Assembly: GCA_022824945.1 (NCBI GenBank)
Contig: JAJDYX010000050.1
Coordinates: 62,001 to 126,000 of the forward strand
Source: Candidatus Latescibacterota bacterium
GTDB lineage: Bacteria; Latescibacterota; UBA2968
Direction of reading: 5' to 3'
Length of the DNA: 64,000 nucleotides
The notes under the pieces were generated by a model. It did not search any database. It was given only the letters and a program-made list of their open reading frames with translations, and was not told the origin of the DNA. Within the stretch, counting starts at the first letter, position 1; the number at the start of each line of letters is the position of its first letter. A program made the position numbers and the translations under genes. Below are positions 35,980 to 44,483 of this stretch, piece by piece.

Positions 35980-36007
35980 AAGATACGCGAATCTACTTGC
36001 GCGTCAA
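35980..36007 (-). promoter_or_regulatory. Sigma-70-type promoter of the desaturase gene
   Basis: On the minus strand: TTGACG (36007-36002), 16 bp, TATCTT (35985-35980), about 40 bp before the ATG at 35941. Confidence 0.72.
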
Positions 36008-36049
36008 GCGCGTTTTGTGAGTCATTTCTGTAATGTGTACCTGATTTAC

Positions 36050-37366
36050 CTATCCACTTGTCTTACCAAAGTTTGAGGTAAATATCAAAAAGTCATTAAA
36101 ATCCACGTCGCCATCCTGATCGAGATCACCTATTAAACCACTTGGCGTACCATCACCTCCGGTCGGTGTTATTTCAGAGGACCACCGAAGGATCTGATTT
36201 TGTCCCCGGGTCTCAGCGACTCCGTTGCCCGTAGAATCTATATAAGCACGGAATCTCCCGCCTTCAATTCCCAATACACCGTTGCCCGCTTCATCGGCTG
36301 CCATAGCTGCAATGGGCCGTCCAGAGGCGTTGAGAATGCCCATTACACCGTGCCCATTTTCATCGACACCCAATACGGAAGTCAAAACGCCCTCTCTATT
36401 TGTCAACAGTACTGCTGCATCGCCAGCTTCATCAATTCCCAAATCAACTATTGAACCCGAGGCACTGACGGCACTGACTGAGCCATTGCCAACATCATCC
36501 ACACCCAGAACGACCACGCCTGTGCCCGATTCAGATGCAGTACCTATGATTATTCCAGCATTTCCAGTATCATCTGCACCGAGAAGCGCGAGCGAACCCG
36601 AGGTACTGATGGTACTCACCAGTCCATTACCAGTTTCATCTAAGCCCAGAATGACCGCACCTGCGTCCGATTCGGAGCTACCGCTCACGAGTATCCCCGC
36701 ATTTCCAGCCTGATCGGAACTGAGAACCACAAAGCTCGAACCCGATGCATTTGATGAAGCTACCAAACCATTGCCAGCTTGATCTGCGCCCATCCCCGCA
36801 ACAGGGGTATTATTTTCTATCACACTAATATCGCCATTGCCAGCTTGATCAACCGATATAGCTGCAACTGCCTCACTTGCTGCGTTTCCTACGAGCAAAA
36901 TGCCGTCTCCAACGTTATCCGATCCAATTATGGCGACGACTCCTCCCGATGCATTTACAATCTGCAGTGTTCTTGCCTGCAGGGTTTGTACTCTCAATGT
37001 GTCGGATAAAATCTGCAGTTCTCCTGCTTGCGCTTGTTTGCCCAATCTCGGTGTCTCATTCTGGCGCGATAGAATATTGTTGATAAATTCTGCCTTATCT
37101 CTACCCGGGCCAAGCTCTGGTACCTGTATCCGGCGAGTCAGTATTTCTTCCCGATGCGACGCAATATTGCGAAAACCCGTATCGCCACCACTTTCCACAT
37201 TTACAGAGGTCAATTTGGGAGGGAGTAGCCTGTGAAACCACTTTGACGTAAAAGCGGGTGATGTGTTGAAAAGAAATACGATGATCAATCCGATAATCGC
37301 CCGCATTTGCCAGCGCACTCTTCTTTCCAGTGTTTCTACTTTTTTTTCTACTATTTCCCTATCCAT
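36050..37366 (-). CDS. Membrane-anchored repeat protein with dockerin-like EF-hand end
   Basis: 438 residues; start fixed by AAGGAG. Residues 1-40: charged coiled-coil-like start and one helix (AIIGLIIVFLFN), placing the rest outside the cytoplasm. From about residue 145 to 395 there are eleven D-x-x-G-[NDH]-[GA] units (DQAGNG, DETGNG, DDVGNG, DENGHG and variants), each followed by a hydrophobic/serine-rich strand, most likely a beta-solenoid. The last 30 residues contain GDLDQDGDVDFNDFLIF, a calcium-binding loop of the dockerin/EF-hand type, once rather than twice. The repeats are also evident in DNA. Role unknown, possibly a surface stalk or anchoring protein. Confidence 0.75.
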   Translation of the reverse strand: MDREIVEKKVETLERRVRWQMRAIIGLIIVFLFNTSPAFTSKWFHRLLPPKLTSVNVESGGDTGFRNIASHREEILTRRIQVPELGPGRDKAEFINNILSRQNETPRLGKQAQAGELQILSDTLRVQTLQARTLQIVNASGGVVAIIGSDNVGDGILLVGNAASEAVAAISVDQAGNGDISVIENNTPVAGMGADQAGNGLVASSNASGSSFVVLSSDQAGNAGILVSGSSESDAGAVILGLDETGNGLVSTISTSGSLALLGADDTGNAGIIIGTASESGTGVVVLGVDDVGNGSVSAVSASGSIVDLGIDEAGDAAVLLTNREGVLTSVLGVDENGHGVMGILNASGRPIAAMAADEAGNGVLGIEGGRFRAYIDSTGNGVAETRGQNQILRWSSEITPTGGDGTPSGLIGDLDQDGDVDFNDFLIFTSNFGKTSG

Positions 37367-37540
37367 TCTATCTCCTTGAACTGGTGATTGGTGTTGTTTG
37401 TTTTAGAATATAAAGTATTTCTCAAGCAATAATAACTTAATCTGAGATAAACGGCCATGGGGTTCCCCTTGCTTTAAGAAAATGAAACGGCTATTATGGA
37501 CCACCCCACTGCGAATGTTAGAAAATGGAGGAGCATAGCG

Positions 37541-38920
37541 ATGAATTCACTTATCGCATCCAACCACCGCCAACTCTTTGTCGATAACTATCTCATCGAC
37601 AGCTTTGAAAATGTGCGTATTCACCAGCACGCGCCCATCCCACGCGAAACGTGTCTCACGCTCAATCGCCCCTGGGAAGGTGAGACGAGTTGGTGTCCCG
37701 TTGTTATCAAGGATGGCGATAAATACAGAATGTGGTACCGATCTCAAGATGTGCAACAGGACACAGGTGGTTTCAACCATACGTTCACTGCTTATGCTGA
37801 AAGCGAAGACGGCATTTGTTGGCAGCGGCCCAATCTCGGGTTGTTCAATTTTAATGGTTCAACTGCTAACAATATTTGCGTTGACAATCCCGATACCAAG
37901 AATATTGCGGTTTTTGTGGACGAGCGTCCCGGTGTGCCAGAATCCGAGCGGTACAAAGCTGCGGGGCGCTGGAGCGGTGGCAAACCCGCTCGCATCTATG
38001 GTCTCGTTTCGCCCGATGGCATTCATTGGGAAAACGCAGCAGACGGACCACTCGTCGTCGCCTCTGAAGACGATCCCAATTTTGATAGTCCGGTCAGTGC
38101 TTTTTGGGATGCGCGTCAGGGGTGTTATGTCCTGTACGCGCGTGGCTGGTTTCCCGATGGCAATGAACCGCGAATGCGCGCTATTCGAATGACGACTTCG
38201 CGGGATTTCATACATTGGGACGCATGGCAATATATCTGCATTGACGGCAAAACGCGCTTTGATTATCAACTTTATACAAATGCTGTTCACCCTTACGCAC
38301 GGGCACCCTATTATTTCGCATTTCCCAAACGCTTTATTGAAACGCGTACCAAGCCCGAGTGGGGTCACGAAGGTCTTTCCGATGTCCTCTTTCTCGCCAG
38401 TAGAGATGGTCTGAATTTCACACAGCCTTATGCCGATGCGTTCATGCGTCCCGGTCTCGACCAAAATAACTGGCACGAGCGTTCCATTTTCATCGGACCG
38501 CGCGTGGTGTCCACCGCGCCCGGCGAACTCTCACTTTATTCTGTGCAAAATTATCGCACACCCAATGTACACATTCGGCGTTTCACCCTGCGCGAAGATG
38601 GATTTGTTTCTGTTCGCGCCGACGCGAGGACCGGCGTTCTTACGACCAGACCATTCACTTTTGCCGGTACCCAGTTGGAAATCAATTATTCTACAAGCGT
38701 TGCCGGATCAATTCGCATCGCATTGCTCAACGAAGCGGGCGATTCCTTGCCAAAATTTGCGCTCGACGACTGTCCCCATATTTTCGGCGATGAAATCGCA
38801 CGCATTGTTCGCTGGGAAAACGCCAATGCTATCGATGTCGCTCCACACCAACCCATTCGTTTGCAATTTGAGCTAACCGAGGCAGATCTCTTTTCTTTTC
38901 GATTCTTCAACTCAGATTAA
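37541..38920 (+). CDS. Five-bladed beta-propeller glycosidase-like protein
   Basis: 459 residues from the ATG preceded by GGAGGAG. The pattern KYRMWYRSQD, AYAESEDGICWQRP, YGLVSPDGIHWENA, SAFWDARQGCYVLYARG and MTTSRDFIHW recurs around the chain: the S-x-D-G-x-x-W blade motif found in glycoside hydrolase families 32/43/130 and related proteins. Catalytic acids cannot be assigned with confidence. The C-terminal 110 residues form a beta-sandwich-like domain with an ELNYS-type strand pattern, as in GH32. No signal peptide. It precedes a sugar-acid dehydratase, suggesting carbohydrate processing. Confidence 0.72.
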   Translation: MNSLIASNHRQLFVDNYLIDSFENVRIHQHAPIPRETCLTLNRPWEGETSWCPVVIKDGDKYRMWYRSQDVQQDTGGFNHTFTAYAESEDGICWQRPNLGLFNFNGSTANNICVDNPDTKNIAVFVDERPGVPESERYKAAGRWSGGKPARIYGLVSPDGIHWENAADGPLVVASEDDPNFDSPVSAFWDARQGCYVLYARGWFPDGNEPRMRAIRMTTSRDFIHWDAWQYICIDGKTRFDYQLYTNAVHPYARAPYYFAFPKRFIETRTKPEWGHEGLSDVLFLASRDGLNFTQPYADAFMRPGLDQNNWHERSIFIGPRVVSTAPGELSLYSVQNYRTPNVHIRRFTLREDGFVSVRADARTGVLTTRPFTFAGTQLEINYSTSVAGSIRIALLNEAGDSLPKFALDDCPHIFGDEIARIVRWENANAIDVAPHQPIRLQFELTEADLFSFRFFNSD

Positions 38921-38947
38921 CGCTGTATTCACCTACTTTTGAATTTT

Positions 38948-38977
38948 CATCTGCGTGCATCTGCGTGCATCTGCGGA
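38948..38977 (+). repeat. Triple 10-bp direct repeat
   Basis: CATCTGCGTG occurs at 38948 and 38958, with a variant CATCTGCGGA at 38968, directly before the leader of the racemase-family gene. Function unknown; possibly a short dispersed repeat. Confidence 0.6.
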
Positions 38978-39010
38978 TACTTTTCGTTTTTTCAGTTCTG
39001 GAGAGATTTC

Positions 39011-40156
39011 ATGAAAATAGCCAAAATCGAACAATTCTTTCCCCGCCGTCGAATGCGGTTGATCAAAATTACGACCGATACGGGTATTGTCGGCTGGGGG
39101 GAGACCACCCTTGAAGGCAAACCCAGGAGCACATGGGCTGCCGTAGAAGAACTTGCCGATTATCTCGTAGGGAAAGATCCTCTGCGGATTGAGCACCACT
39201 GGCAACACATTTACCGCTCCGCTTTTTATCGCGGGGGCAATGTGCTTATGACTGCCCTTTCGGGTATTGATCAGGCGCTTTGGGATATTGCGGGTAAATA
39301 CTTCAATGTGCCGACCTATCAGCTTCTCGGCGGACCGGTGCGCGATCGCATTCGCGTTTATGCCCACTGGGGGATTCGCGATAGTTCAGAACGCGCTTTG
39401 GATGCCGCGCGTGAGCGTCTCGAAATGCTTCAGGAAAAGGGGGGTTACAAAGCTTTTAAATCGGGCCCTGGCGGCAAGTGGCGTGCCCACGAACCTCCCG
39501 CTGTGATCGATCACTTTGTCAAATGTGCCTATACCATGCGCGAGTGGGTTGGCGATGACTGCGAACTCTGCTTTGACTTCCACGGCAAGATGACGCCCGC
39601 GCTCGCCGTGGAAATTTGTCACGAGATCAAAGGCATGCGGCCCATGTTTGTCGAAGAACCGGTGCCACAGGAAAATGTCGATGCGCTCAAACACGTTTCC
39701 GACCATGTGCCCTTTCCCATTGCAACGGGCGAACGCCTGCTTTCGCGCTGGGAGTTTCGCACTGTTTTTGAGAAGAATGCCGTTGCCCATATTCAACCAG
39801 ACGGATCGCATGCAGGTGGTATTTCCGAACTCAAACGCATTGCGAACATGGCCGAAGTGTATTATATGCACATCATGCCGCACTGCGCCATTGGGCCGGT
39901 CGCTTTTTCCGCCTGTATGCAAGTTGATGCCGCTGTGCCCAATTTTCTCATTCAAGAGCAAGTCGATGCGGGTCTGGGTGAGGACTTGCTACAAGATCCC
40001 TGGGTAGTCAGGGATGGACATATTGATTTGCCCACCAGGCCCGGCCTGGGCTTTGATCTTATTTCCAGAGAAGCCGAACAAAATATCGGGGTGTATGAAG
40101 AAGAACTCGGCGGGGAATATTTTTACGAAACCGATGGCAGTGTTGCGGATTGGTAA
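39011..40156 (+). CDS. Mandelate racemase/muconate lactonizing family dehydratase
   Basis: 381 residues; the ATG has GGAGAG nine bases upstream and the longer open frame is rejected because the fold starts at MKIAKIEQFFP. Metal ligands are seen as D in CFDFHGKM, E in MFVEEPVP and E in ATGERLLSR; the general-base histidine lies in MPHCAIGPV, and the DFH histidine marks the galactonate/mannonate dehydratase side of the superfamily. It probably dehydrates a sugar acid to a 2-keto-3-deoxy acid. Product could feed an HpcH/HpaI aldolase such as those at 268 or 15675. Confidence 0.9.
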   Translation: MKIAKIEQFFPRRRMRLIKITTDTGIVGWGETTLEGKPRSTWAAVEELADYLVGKDPLRIEHHWQHIYRSAFYRGGNVLMTALSGIDQALWDIAGKYFNVPTYQLLGGPVRDRIRVYAHWGIRDSSERALDAARERLEMLQEKGGYKAFKSGPGGKWRAHEPPAVIDHFVKCAYTMREWVGDDCELCFDFHGKMTPALAVEICHEIKGMRPMFVEEPVPQENVDALKHVSDHVPFPIATGERLLSRWEFRTVFEKNAVAHIQPDGSHAGGISELKRIANMAEVYYMHIMPHCAIGPVAFSACMQVDAAVPNFLIQEQVDAGLGEDLLQDPWVVRDGHIDLPTRPGLGFDLISREAEQNIGVYEEELGGEYFYETDGSVADW

Positions 40157-40159
40157 TAT

Positions 40160-41053
40160 ATGAACGAACTAACAGAACAACCCGACAAAATGGGCAAGGC
40201 GTTTCTCGATCTCGTCAATCGGGGGGAAACGCGCTGGAAGAGATATATTTTAACGCTGCTGATCATCATTGCCACGTGGACTTTGGGCAGTGGCACAGTC
40301 CTGCTTGCTGTTTATGGCCCTGAGCCCGAAGGTGCTCCCATGGATGGCACAAGTCCTTTTCTGGATTTTATTGCTCTCAATTTGCTTTTTGTCACGGTGC
40401 TGATCGGTCTGTGGATTGGTATTTGCAACGCACACAAACGCTCTTTGCGCACGCTTATTACGCCACGCGATCATATCCGCTGGGGCCGCATATTGCAGGG
40501 CTTTGGTTTGCAAATGGGTCTGGGGATTTTCTTTGCAGCTATTGACGCGATGTTCTTTCCCGATAACTACACTTATACCCTGGATCCCGAACGCTTTTAC
40601 AAATTTGCCATTCTCGTCCTGCTCCTTACTCCCTTCCAGACAACTACTGAAGAGCTTCTCACGCGCAGTTACTTTTTGCAAATGCTCGGTCACTTCACGC
40701 GACATCCCATTGTTCTCGTTATTCTCAATGCCCTGCCTTTTGCCTTGTTCCATTTGATGAATCCCGAGATCGCGAAGTATGGCGTAGTACCCATGTTGAC
40801 CTCCTACTTTGTCGTCGGTGCATTTCTCGCCCTTGTCACGCTCAAGGACAATGGTGCAGAACTCGCCATTGGCATTCATGCAGCGAATAACATGTTTGCC
40901 GCAGTTCTCGTCAATTACAAAGACTCCGCGCTATCTACCAATGCCATTTTTATGATAAATGAGGTCAATGTTTGGGCAGGTACGATAGCCTACATTGCCT
41001 CCGCAGCTATTATGTATTGGATATTGTTCCGCAGTAAACGACCAGTCCCTTGA
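40160..41053 (+). CDS. CPBP-family intramembrane glutamic endopeptidase
   Basis: 297 residues with about eight helices. The CPBP (CAAX-protease/bacteriocin-processing) motifs are present: EELLTRSYF (EExxxR), FHLMNPE (FHxxN-like) and GIHAANNMF (HxxxN). Such enzymes cleave prenylated or membrane peptides. Starts three bases after the racemase-family gene without a strong ribosome site, so it is probably translated by coupling. Substrate unknown. Confidence 0.87.
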   Translation: MNELTEQPDKMGKAFLDLVNRGETRWKRYILTLLIIIATWTLGSGTVLLAVYGPEPEGAPMDGTSPFLDFIALNLLFVTVLIGLWIGICNAHKRSLRTLITPRDHIRWGRILQGFGLQMGLGIFFAAIDAMFFPDNYTYTLDPERFYKFAILVLLLTPFQTTTEELLTRSYFLQMLGHFTRHPIVLVILNALPFALFHLMNPEIAKYGVVPMLTSYFVVGAFLALVTLKDNGAELAIGIHAANNMFAAVLVNYKDSALSTNAIFMINEVNVWAGTIAYIASAAIMYWILFRSKRPVP

Positions 41054-41083
41054 TCTCTTATAGACTGCGATTTTTTGGCCAAT

Positions 41084-41115
41084 GTATTGAGTGTAGTCCT
41101 GGGGTTGCTCAATAC
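41084..41115 (+). repeat. Inverted repeat upstream of the Ldh-family gene
   Basis: GTATTGAG (41084-41091) and CTCAATAC (41108-41115) form a perfect 8-bp inverted repeat with a 16-base gap, about 60 bp before the next start. No T run, so an operator is more likely than a terminator. Confidence 0.45.
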
Positions 41116-41177
41116 TATAGGAGACAGAGCATTTTCCCCGGTGTACCGTATATTGATTTTGTTGTCCAGACCGACAG

Positions 41178-42269
41178 ATGAAAGGGCTTGCCGTGCCTAA
41201 ATTTCAAGCGAAGGCTTTGCGCCGGATTGGTTACGAGCTTTTCGAAGCTGCCGGGTGTACGCCCGAGGACACGCGGACCGTCGTGGACCACCTTGTCGAG
41301 TCGAATCTCTTCGGTCACGACTCTCACGGCGCCATCCGGTTCTACGAGTATGCCCGGGCGGTCCGGGAAGGGCGGTTCCAGCCCCGGGCGGTTCCGGTGG
41401 TCGTCGAGGAGTATCCCTGTCTGGCTGTTGTGGATGCGAAGGGAGCGATGGGACAGGTGGGCGCGACCTTTGCAGCAAAGCTGGCCAGTGAGAAGGCCCG
41501 GATACACGGCGTCGGTTGCGTCGCGCTGCGGAATACCAGTCATATAGGTCGGGCTGGTGCGTATCCGCTCATGGCCGCCCGGGAAGGATTGATTGGTCTG
41601 ATCTTTGTGAATGCCGGGCACCTGGGTTATCAGATTGCCCCTTTTGGGGGAATCGACGGACGCCTGAGCACCAATCCGATCGCATTTGCTGCCCCCCGAC
41701 GGGAGGCAGAGCCGATTCTGGTGGACATGACGACTTCGGTGGTGGCAGAAGGGAAAGTGCGGGTGGCGATCAACAGCGGGCACCAGGTCCCCGAGGGTTG
41801 GCTGATCGATTCGGAGGGGAATCCGACCGTGGATCCGGGAGATTTTTCGGCCGATCCGCCGGGCGCAATTCTCCCTATGGGCGGCGTGGTTGCCCACAAA
41901 GGCTTTGCGTTGAGCCTGGTGGTGGAGCTTTTGGGAGGCACTCTCAGCGGGCAGGGATGCGCTGCCGGCGAGCGCCAAATGATCAGCAACGGCGTGCTTT
42001 TGACGGTGTACGACATTGCGCACTTTACCGACCGGGAGGCCTACTACGACGAGGTGGAAGCATTGATCCGGCACGTGAAGTCGAGCCGCGTGGCCCCTGG
42101 ATTTGAGGAAATCCTGCTGCCCGGAGAGCCGGAGTTCCGCAGCGCGATGCAGCGGAAGATGGAGGGGATCGAGGTGGACGATACGACCTGGTCGATGATC
42201 TGCAAGGAAGCGCGCGCCGTCGGGCTGGAACCCCAGCGATGGGAAGCCGATTCGCAATCACAAATCTGA
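41178..42269 (+). CDS. Ldh family (malate/L-lactate/ureidoglycolate-type) dehydrogenase
   Basis: 363 residues (358 if the GTG at 41193, which has AAAGG seven bases upstream, is used). The fold differs from classic Rossmann lactate dehydrogenases. Signatures: LVESNLFGHDSHGAIRFYEY near residues 38-57 with the catalytic histidine in GHDSHG, GCVALRNTSHIGRAGAYP, RLSTNPIAFAAP for NAD(P) binding, and VVAHKGFALSLVVELLGG. It reduces or oxidises a 2-hydroxy acid. Codons are much richer in C and G at third position than in neighbours, and a long antisense frame mirrors it, suggesting a different origin. Confidence 0.87.
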   Translation: MKGLAVPKFQAKALRRIGYELFEAAGCTPEDTRTVVDHLVESNLFGHDSHGAIRFYEYARAVREGRFQPRAVPVVVEEYPCLAVVDAKGAMGQVGATFAAKLASEKARIHGVGCVALRNTSHIGRAGAYPLMAAREGLIGLIFVNAGHLGYQIAPFGGIDGRLSTNPIAFAAPRREAEPILVDMTTSVVAEGKVRVAINSGHQVPEGWLIDSEGNPTVDPGDFSADPPGAILPMGGVVAHKGFALSLVVELLGGTLSGQGCAAGERQMISNGVLLTVYDIAHFTDREAYYDEVEALIRHVKSSRVAPGFEEILLPGEPEFRSAMQRKMEGIEVDDTTWSMICKEARAVGLEPQRWEADSQSQI

Positions 42270-42319
42270 ACCATTGGTCGCTTCTCAGTAGATTCGGGTT
42301 TTAAATGAAAAAGACAAAT

Positions 42320-42356
42320 GGGAGATATGGCCTTGAGCCGTGTCTCCCGTTTTTTG
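42320..42356 (+). terminator. Rho-independent terminator
   Basis: GGGAGATATGGC (42320-42331) pairs with GCCGTGTCTCCC (42337-42348), a 12-bp stem including two G-U pairs and a CTTGA loop, followed by six T. Closes the Ldh-family gene. Confidence 0.88.
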
Positions 42357-42533
42357 TTCAGCGATGAGAAAAAGCCAATAACGTGTCCAGTTTTCAGATA
42401 TACATTAGCTATGCTTTGCAAGAATCGGATTCGACAGGGTGAAGTTTGGGAAATGCCTCGGATTATAACTTGCACTATCATCGCATTCATGATAAATTAG
42501 TATATCTGTAAATATAAATAAGGAAAAATTCTA
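42357..42533 (+). other. Leader of the tandem-AAA+ activator gene
   Basis: Between the terminator and the activator start lies AT-rich sequence. A weak candidate is TTGCAC followed by TAAATT at 17 bp (42473-42501); I see no sigma-54 motif and no dyad resembling the sites at 44306. Nothing else is supported here. Confidence 0.3.
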
Positions 42534-44297
42534 ATGAATGCGATTAATCCTGAAATTGAATACAACTTTGTAATAGGTAAAAGCCCGCAAATCCAGGAAG
42601 TCTATCGCCAGATGCAAACGGCTGCCAAAGGAGCGGGAAGCGTGCTGATTGCAGGAGAAAGCGGTACCGGAAAAGACCTGGTCGCTCAGTACATCCACCA
42701 CAAAAGCGGTCGCGCCTCGAATCCCTTTGTGCCCGTGAATTGCGGTGCTATTCCCAAAGAACTCTTTGAAAGCGAATTGTTCGGACACAAAAAAGGGGCT
42801 TTTACCGGTGCCGTAAACGAAACCGCGGGCCTTTTCAGATCTGCTGATACAGGGACCATCTTTCTGGATGAGATTACCGAAATCCCGCTCGAAACCCAGG
42901 TCAAACTTTTGCGCGTTCTTCAAGAGAAGCGCATTCGACCCCTTGGAAGCACGGAAGAAATTCCCCTGGACGTCCAGGTCATTGCAGCCACCAACCGCGA
43001 CCTGGAGCAGGTGCTCTGGAACAAAAGCTTCCGGGAAGACCTCTATTACCGGCTCGGCGCAATCACTATCTACATCCCACCCCTGCGGGAACATTTAGAA
43101 GATATTCCGGAACTGGTCGCCGCTTTCATCCAGCGACTCAACCGACGCCTTAAACGCAACATCCTGGGCGTTCACCCAGATATAATGCAAAACCTCACCA
43201 AATATTCCTGGCCCGGCAATGTGCGTCAGCTTGAAAACGTCATTGAGAATGCATATTTGTTTACCAAAGGGAAGTGGATTACACGACTGGGGGTGAAACT
43301 CGAAGAGGATACCCAATCCTTTGTGCGATCCACAGGACAAATTAGCACATCCCTGGATCCTGGCGAATTTTATCTGCCGTCCAATGCGATGTCAACTTCT
43401 TTGAGACGGAAAATTCAAAGCGCAGCAAAAAGTTCGGCAGGCGTGTTGATCCTGGGAGAAGAAGGGACTGGATCCCATATGGTTGGACGAGAAATTCACC
43501 GTCAGAGCACCTATGCAAAAGGGCCTTTTGTCATTGTCAACTGCGATACGATTCCGCCCGAACTTTTTGAAAAAGAGCTGTTTGGGAATTCCCTTTTTGA
43601 AGATACGCAAGGACATTTTGAAGGATATATACACCAGGCTGAAAGCGGCACGCTCTTTCTCTACGAAGTTACGGCTATACCTTACCGGATTCAGATACTG
43701 CTGTCTCACTTGTTCGAAGCAAACAGGATGCGTCCGACCGGGTTTTCCAGGGACCTTCCAAAAAATCTTCGCGTCATTGCCTATACGTCGCAAGACCTGG
43801 GTCGGGCTTTAAAAGAGAAAAGTCTATCCATTGGATTCTATACCCGATTGAGTGGGTTTGTCATTCACATTCCGACTTTGCGGGAACAAAAAGAGAAAAT
43901 TCCAGAATTCGCAGATTATTTTGTCAAATTATTCGCCACTCGGCAACAACGTCCGGCTCCTCGAATTCACGACGATGCACTGGCATCTCTTACGGCCTAT
44001 CCCTGGCCGGGCAATCTACTGGAACTGCGCTTTGTCATTCAGGGTGCTCTTACTGCGGCGAACTTTGGCACCATTCAAAAATACCACCTGCCAGACCAAC
44101 TGGGAATACACTGGCAGACGGATGGACACTCAGACACACGGGGTAAACTCCGCGATATAGAGCAGGCTTTACTCCAAGAAGCGCTCCAAAAAACCGATGG
44201 AAACAAAACCCAGGCCGCTCGCCTTCTCGGTATCTCTCGGAAAAAGGTTTACAAAATGTTGGAAAGCTCACCCCCCCATCCTGTATCTGGGTTTTAA
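42534..44297 (+). CDS. Sigma-54 activator with tandem AAA+ domains, the second degenerate
   Basis: 587 residues with no N-terminal sensory domain. Domain 1 (about 13-250) is a complete bacterial enhancer-binding ATPase: GESGTGKD Walker A (41-48), GAFTGA loop (88-93), TIFLDE Walker B (108-113), arginine finger region FREDLYYRL and sensor II WPGNVRQL. Domain 2 (about 280-520) repeats the fold, but Walker A reads GEEGTGSH (lysine lost), the GAFTGA position is QGHFEGY, Walker B is LFLYE (aspartate lost) and sensor II WPGNLLEL lacks arginine. A Fis-type helix-turn-helix ends the protein (NKTQAARLLGISRKKVYKML). Probably controls the sigma-54 promoter 180 bp downstream. Confidence 0.9.
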   Translation: MNAINPEIEYNFVIGKSPQIQEVYRQMQTAAKGAGSVLIAGESGTGKDLVAQYIHHKSGRASNPFVPVNCGAIPKELFESELFGHKKGAFTGAVNETAGLFRSADTGTIFLDEITEIPLETQVKLLRVLQEKRIRPLGSTEEIPLDVQVIAATNRDLEQVLWNKSFREDLYYRLGAITIYIPPLREHLEDIPELVAAFIQRLNRRLKRNILGVHPDIMQNLTKYSWPGNVRQLENVIENAYLFTKGKWITRLGVKLEEDTQSFVRSTGQISTSLDPGEFYLPSNAMSTSLRRKIQSAAKSSAGVLILGEEGTGSHMVGREIHRQSTYAKGPFVIVNCDTIPPELFEKELFGNSLFEDTQGHFEGYIHQAESGTLFLYEVTAIPYRIQILLSHLFEANRMRPTGFSRDLPKNLRVIAYTSQDLGRALKEKSLSIGFYTRLSGFVIHIPTLREQKEKIPEFADYFVKLFATRQQRPAPRIHDDALASLTAYPWPGNLLELRFVIQGALTAANFGTIQKYHLPDQLGIHWQTDGHSDTRGKLRDIEQALLQEALQKTDGNKTQAARLLGISRKKVYKMLESSPPHPVSGF

Positions 44298-44305
44298 GCC
44301 TTCAG

Positions 44306-44341
44306 TGTTTCCTTTCGAAACAACTGTATCCTGAGGAAACG
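44306..44341 (+). promoter_or_regulatory. Two upstream activator sites for sigma-54 control
   Basis: TGTTTC-N5-GAAACA (44306-44322, perfect dyad) and TGTATC-N5-GAAACG (44325-44341, imperfect dyad) lie 19 bp apart and roughly 150 bp upstream of the -24 box, the usual distance for enhancer-binding proteins. Confidence 0.65.
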
Positions 44342-44433
44342 TACCAGATACCTCTCGCCAAACTGGAATTCTCGGTCCTGCAGGAACGCTCCATTCAATT
44401 CCATTCATATAAATATATATAAAATAACAGTGT

Positions 44434-44483
44434 AATTGTGCCGGACAATCTGATTTTCATTCTTTTAGTTGTCTGGCACAATT
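44434..44483 (+). repeat. 15-bp inverted repeat overlapping the -24 element
   Basis: AATTGTGCCGGACAA (44434-44448) and TTGTCTGGCACAATT (44469-44483) match at 14 of 15 positions (the odd pair is G-U in RNA). The right arm contains the -24 TGGCAC box and is followed by TTT. It could be a terminator for the activator gene, a repressor operator, or both. Confidence 0.75.

Noticed and set aside
36200..37010. Regular DNA repeats that could suggest a CRISPR array
   Set aside because: The repeats are imperfect, in frame and translate to D-x-x-G-N-G units; there are no unique spacers or cas genes.
41115..42257. Long minus-strand open frame of about 380 codons
   Set aside because: It is antisense to the Ldh-family gene, which has clear motifs; high-GC third positions of the real gene create the mirror frame.
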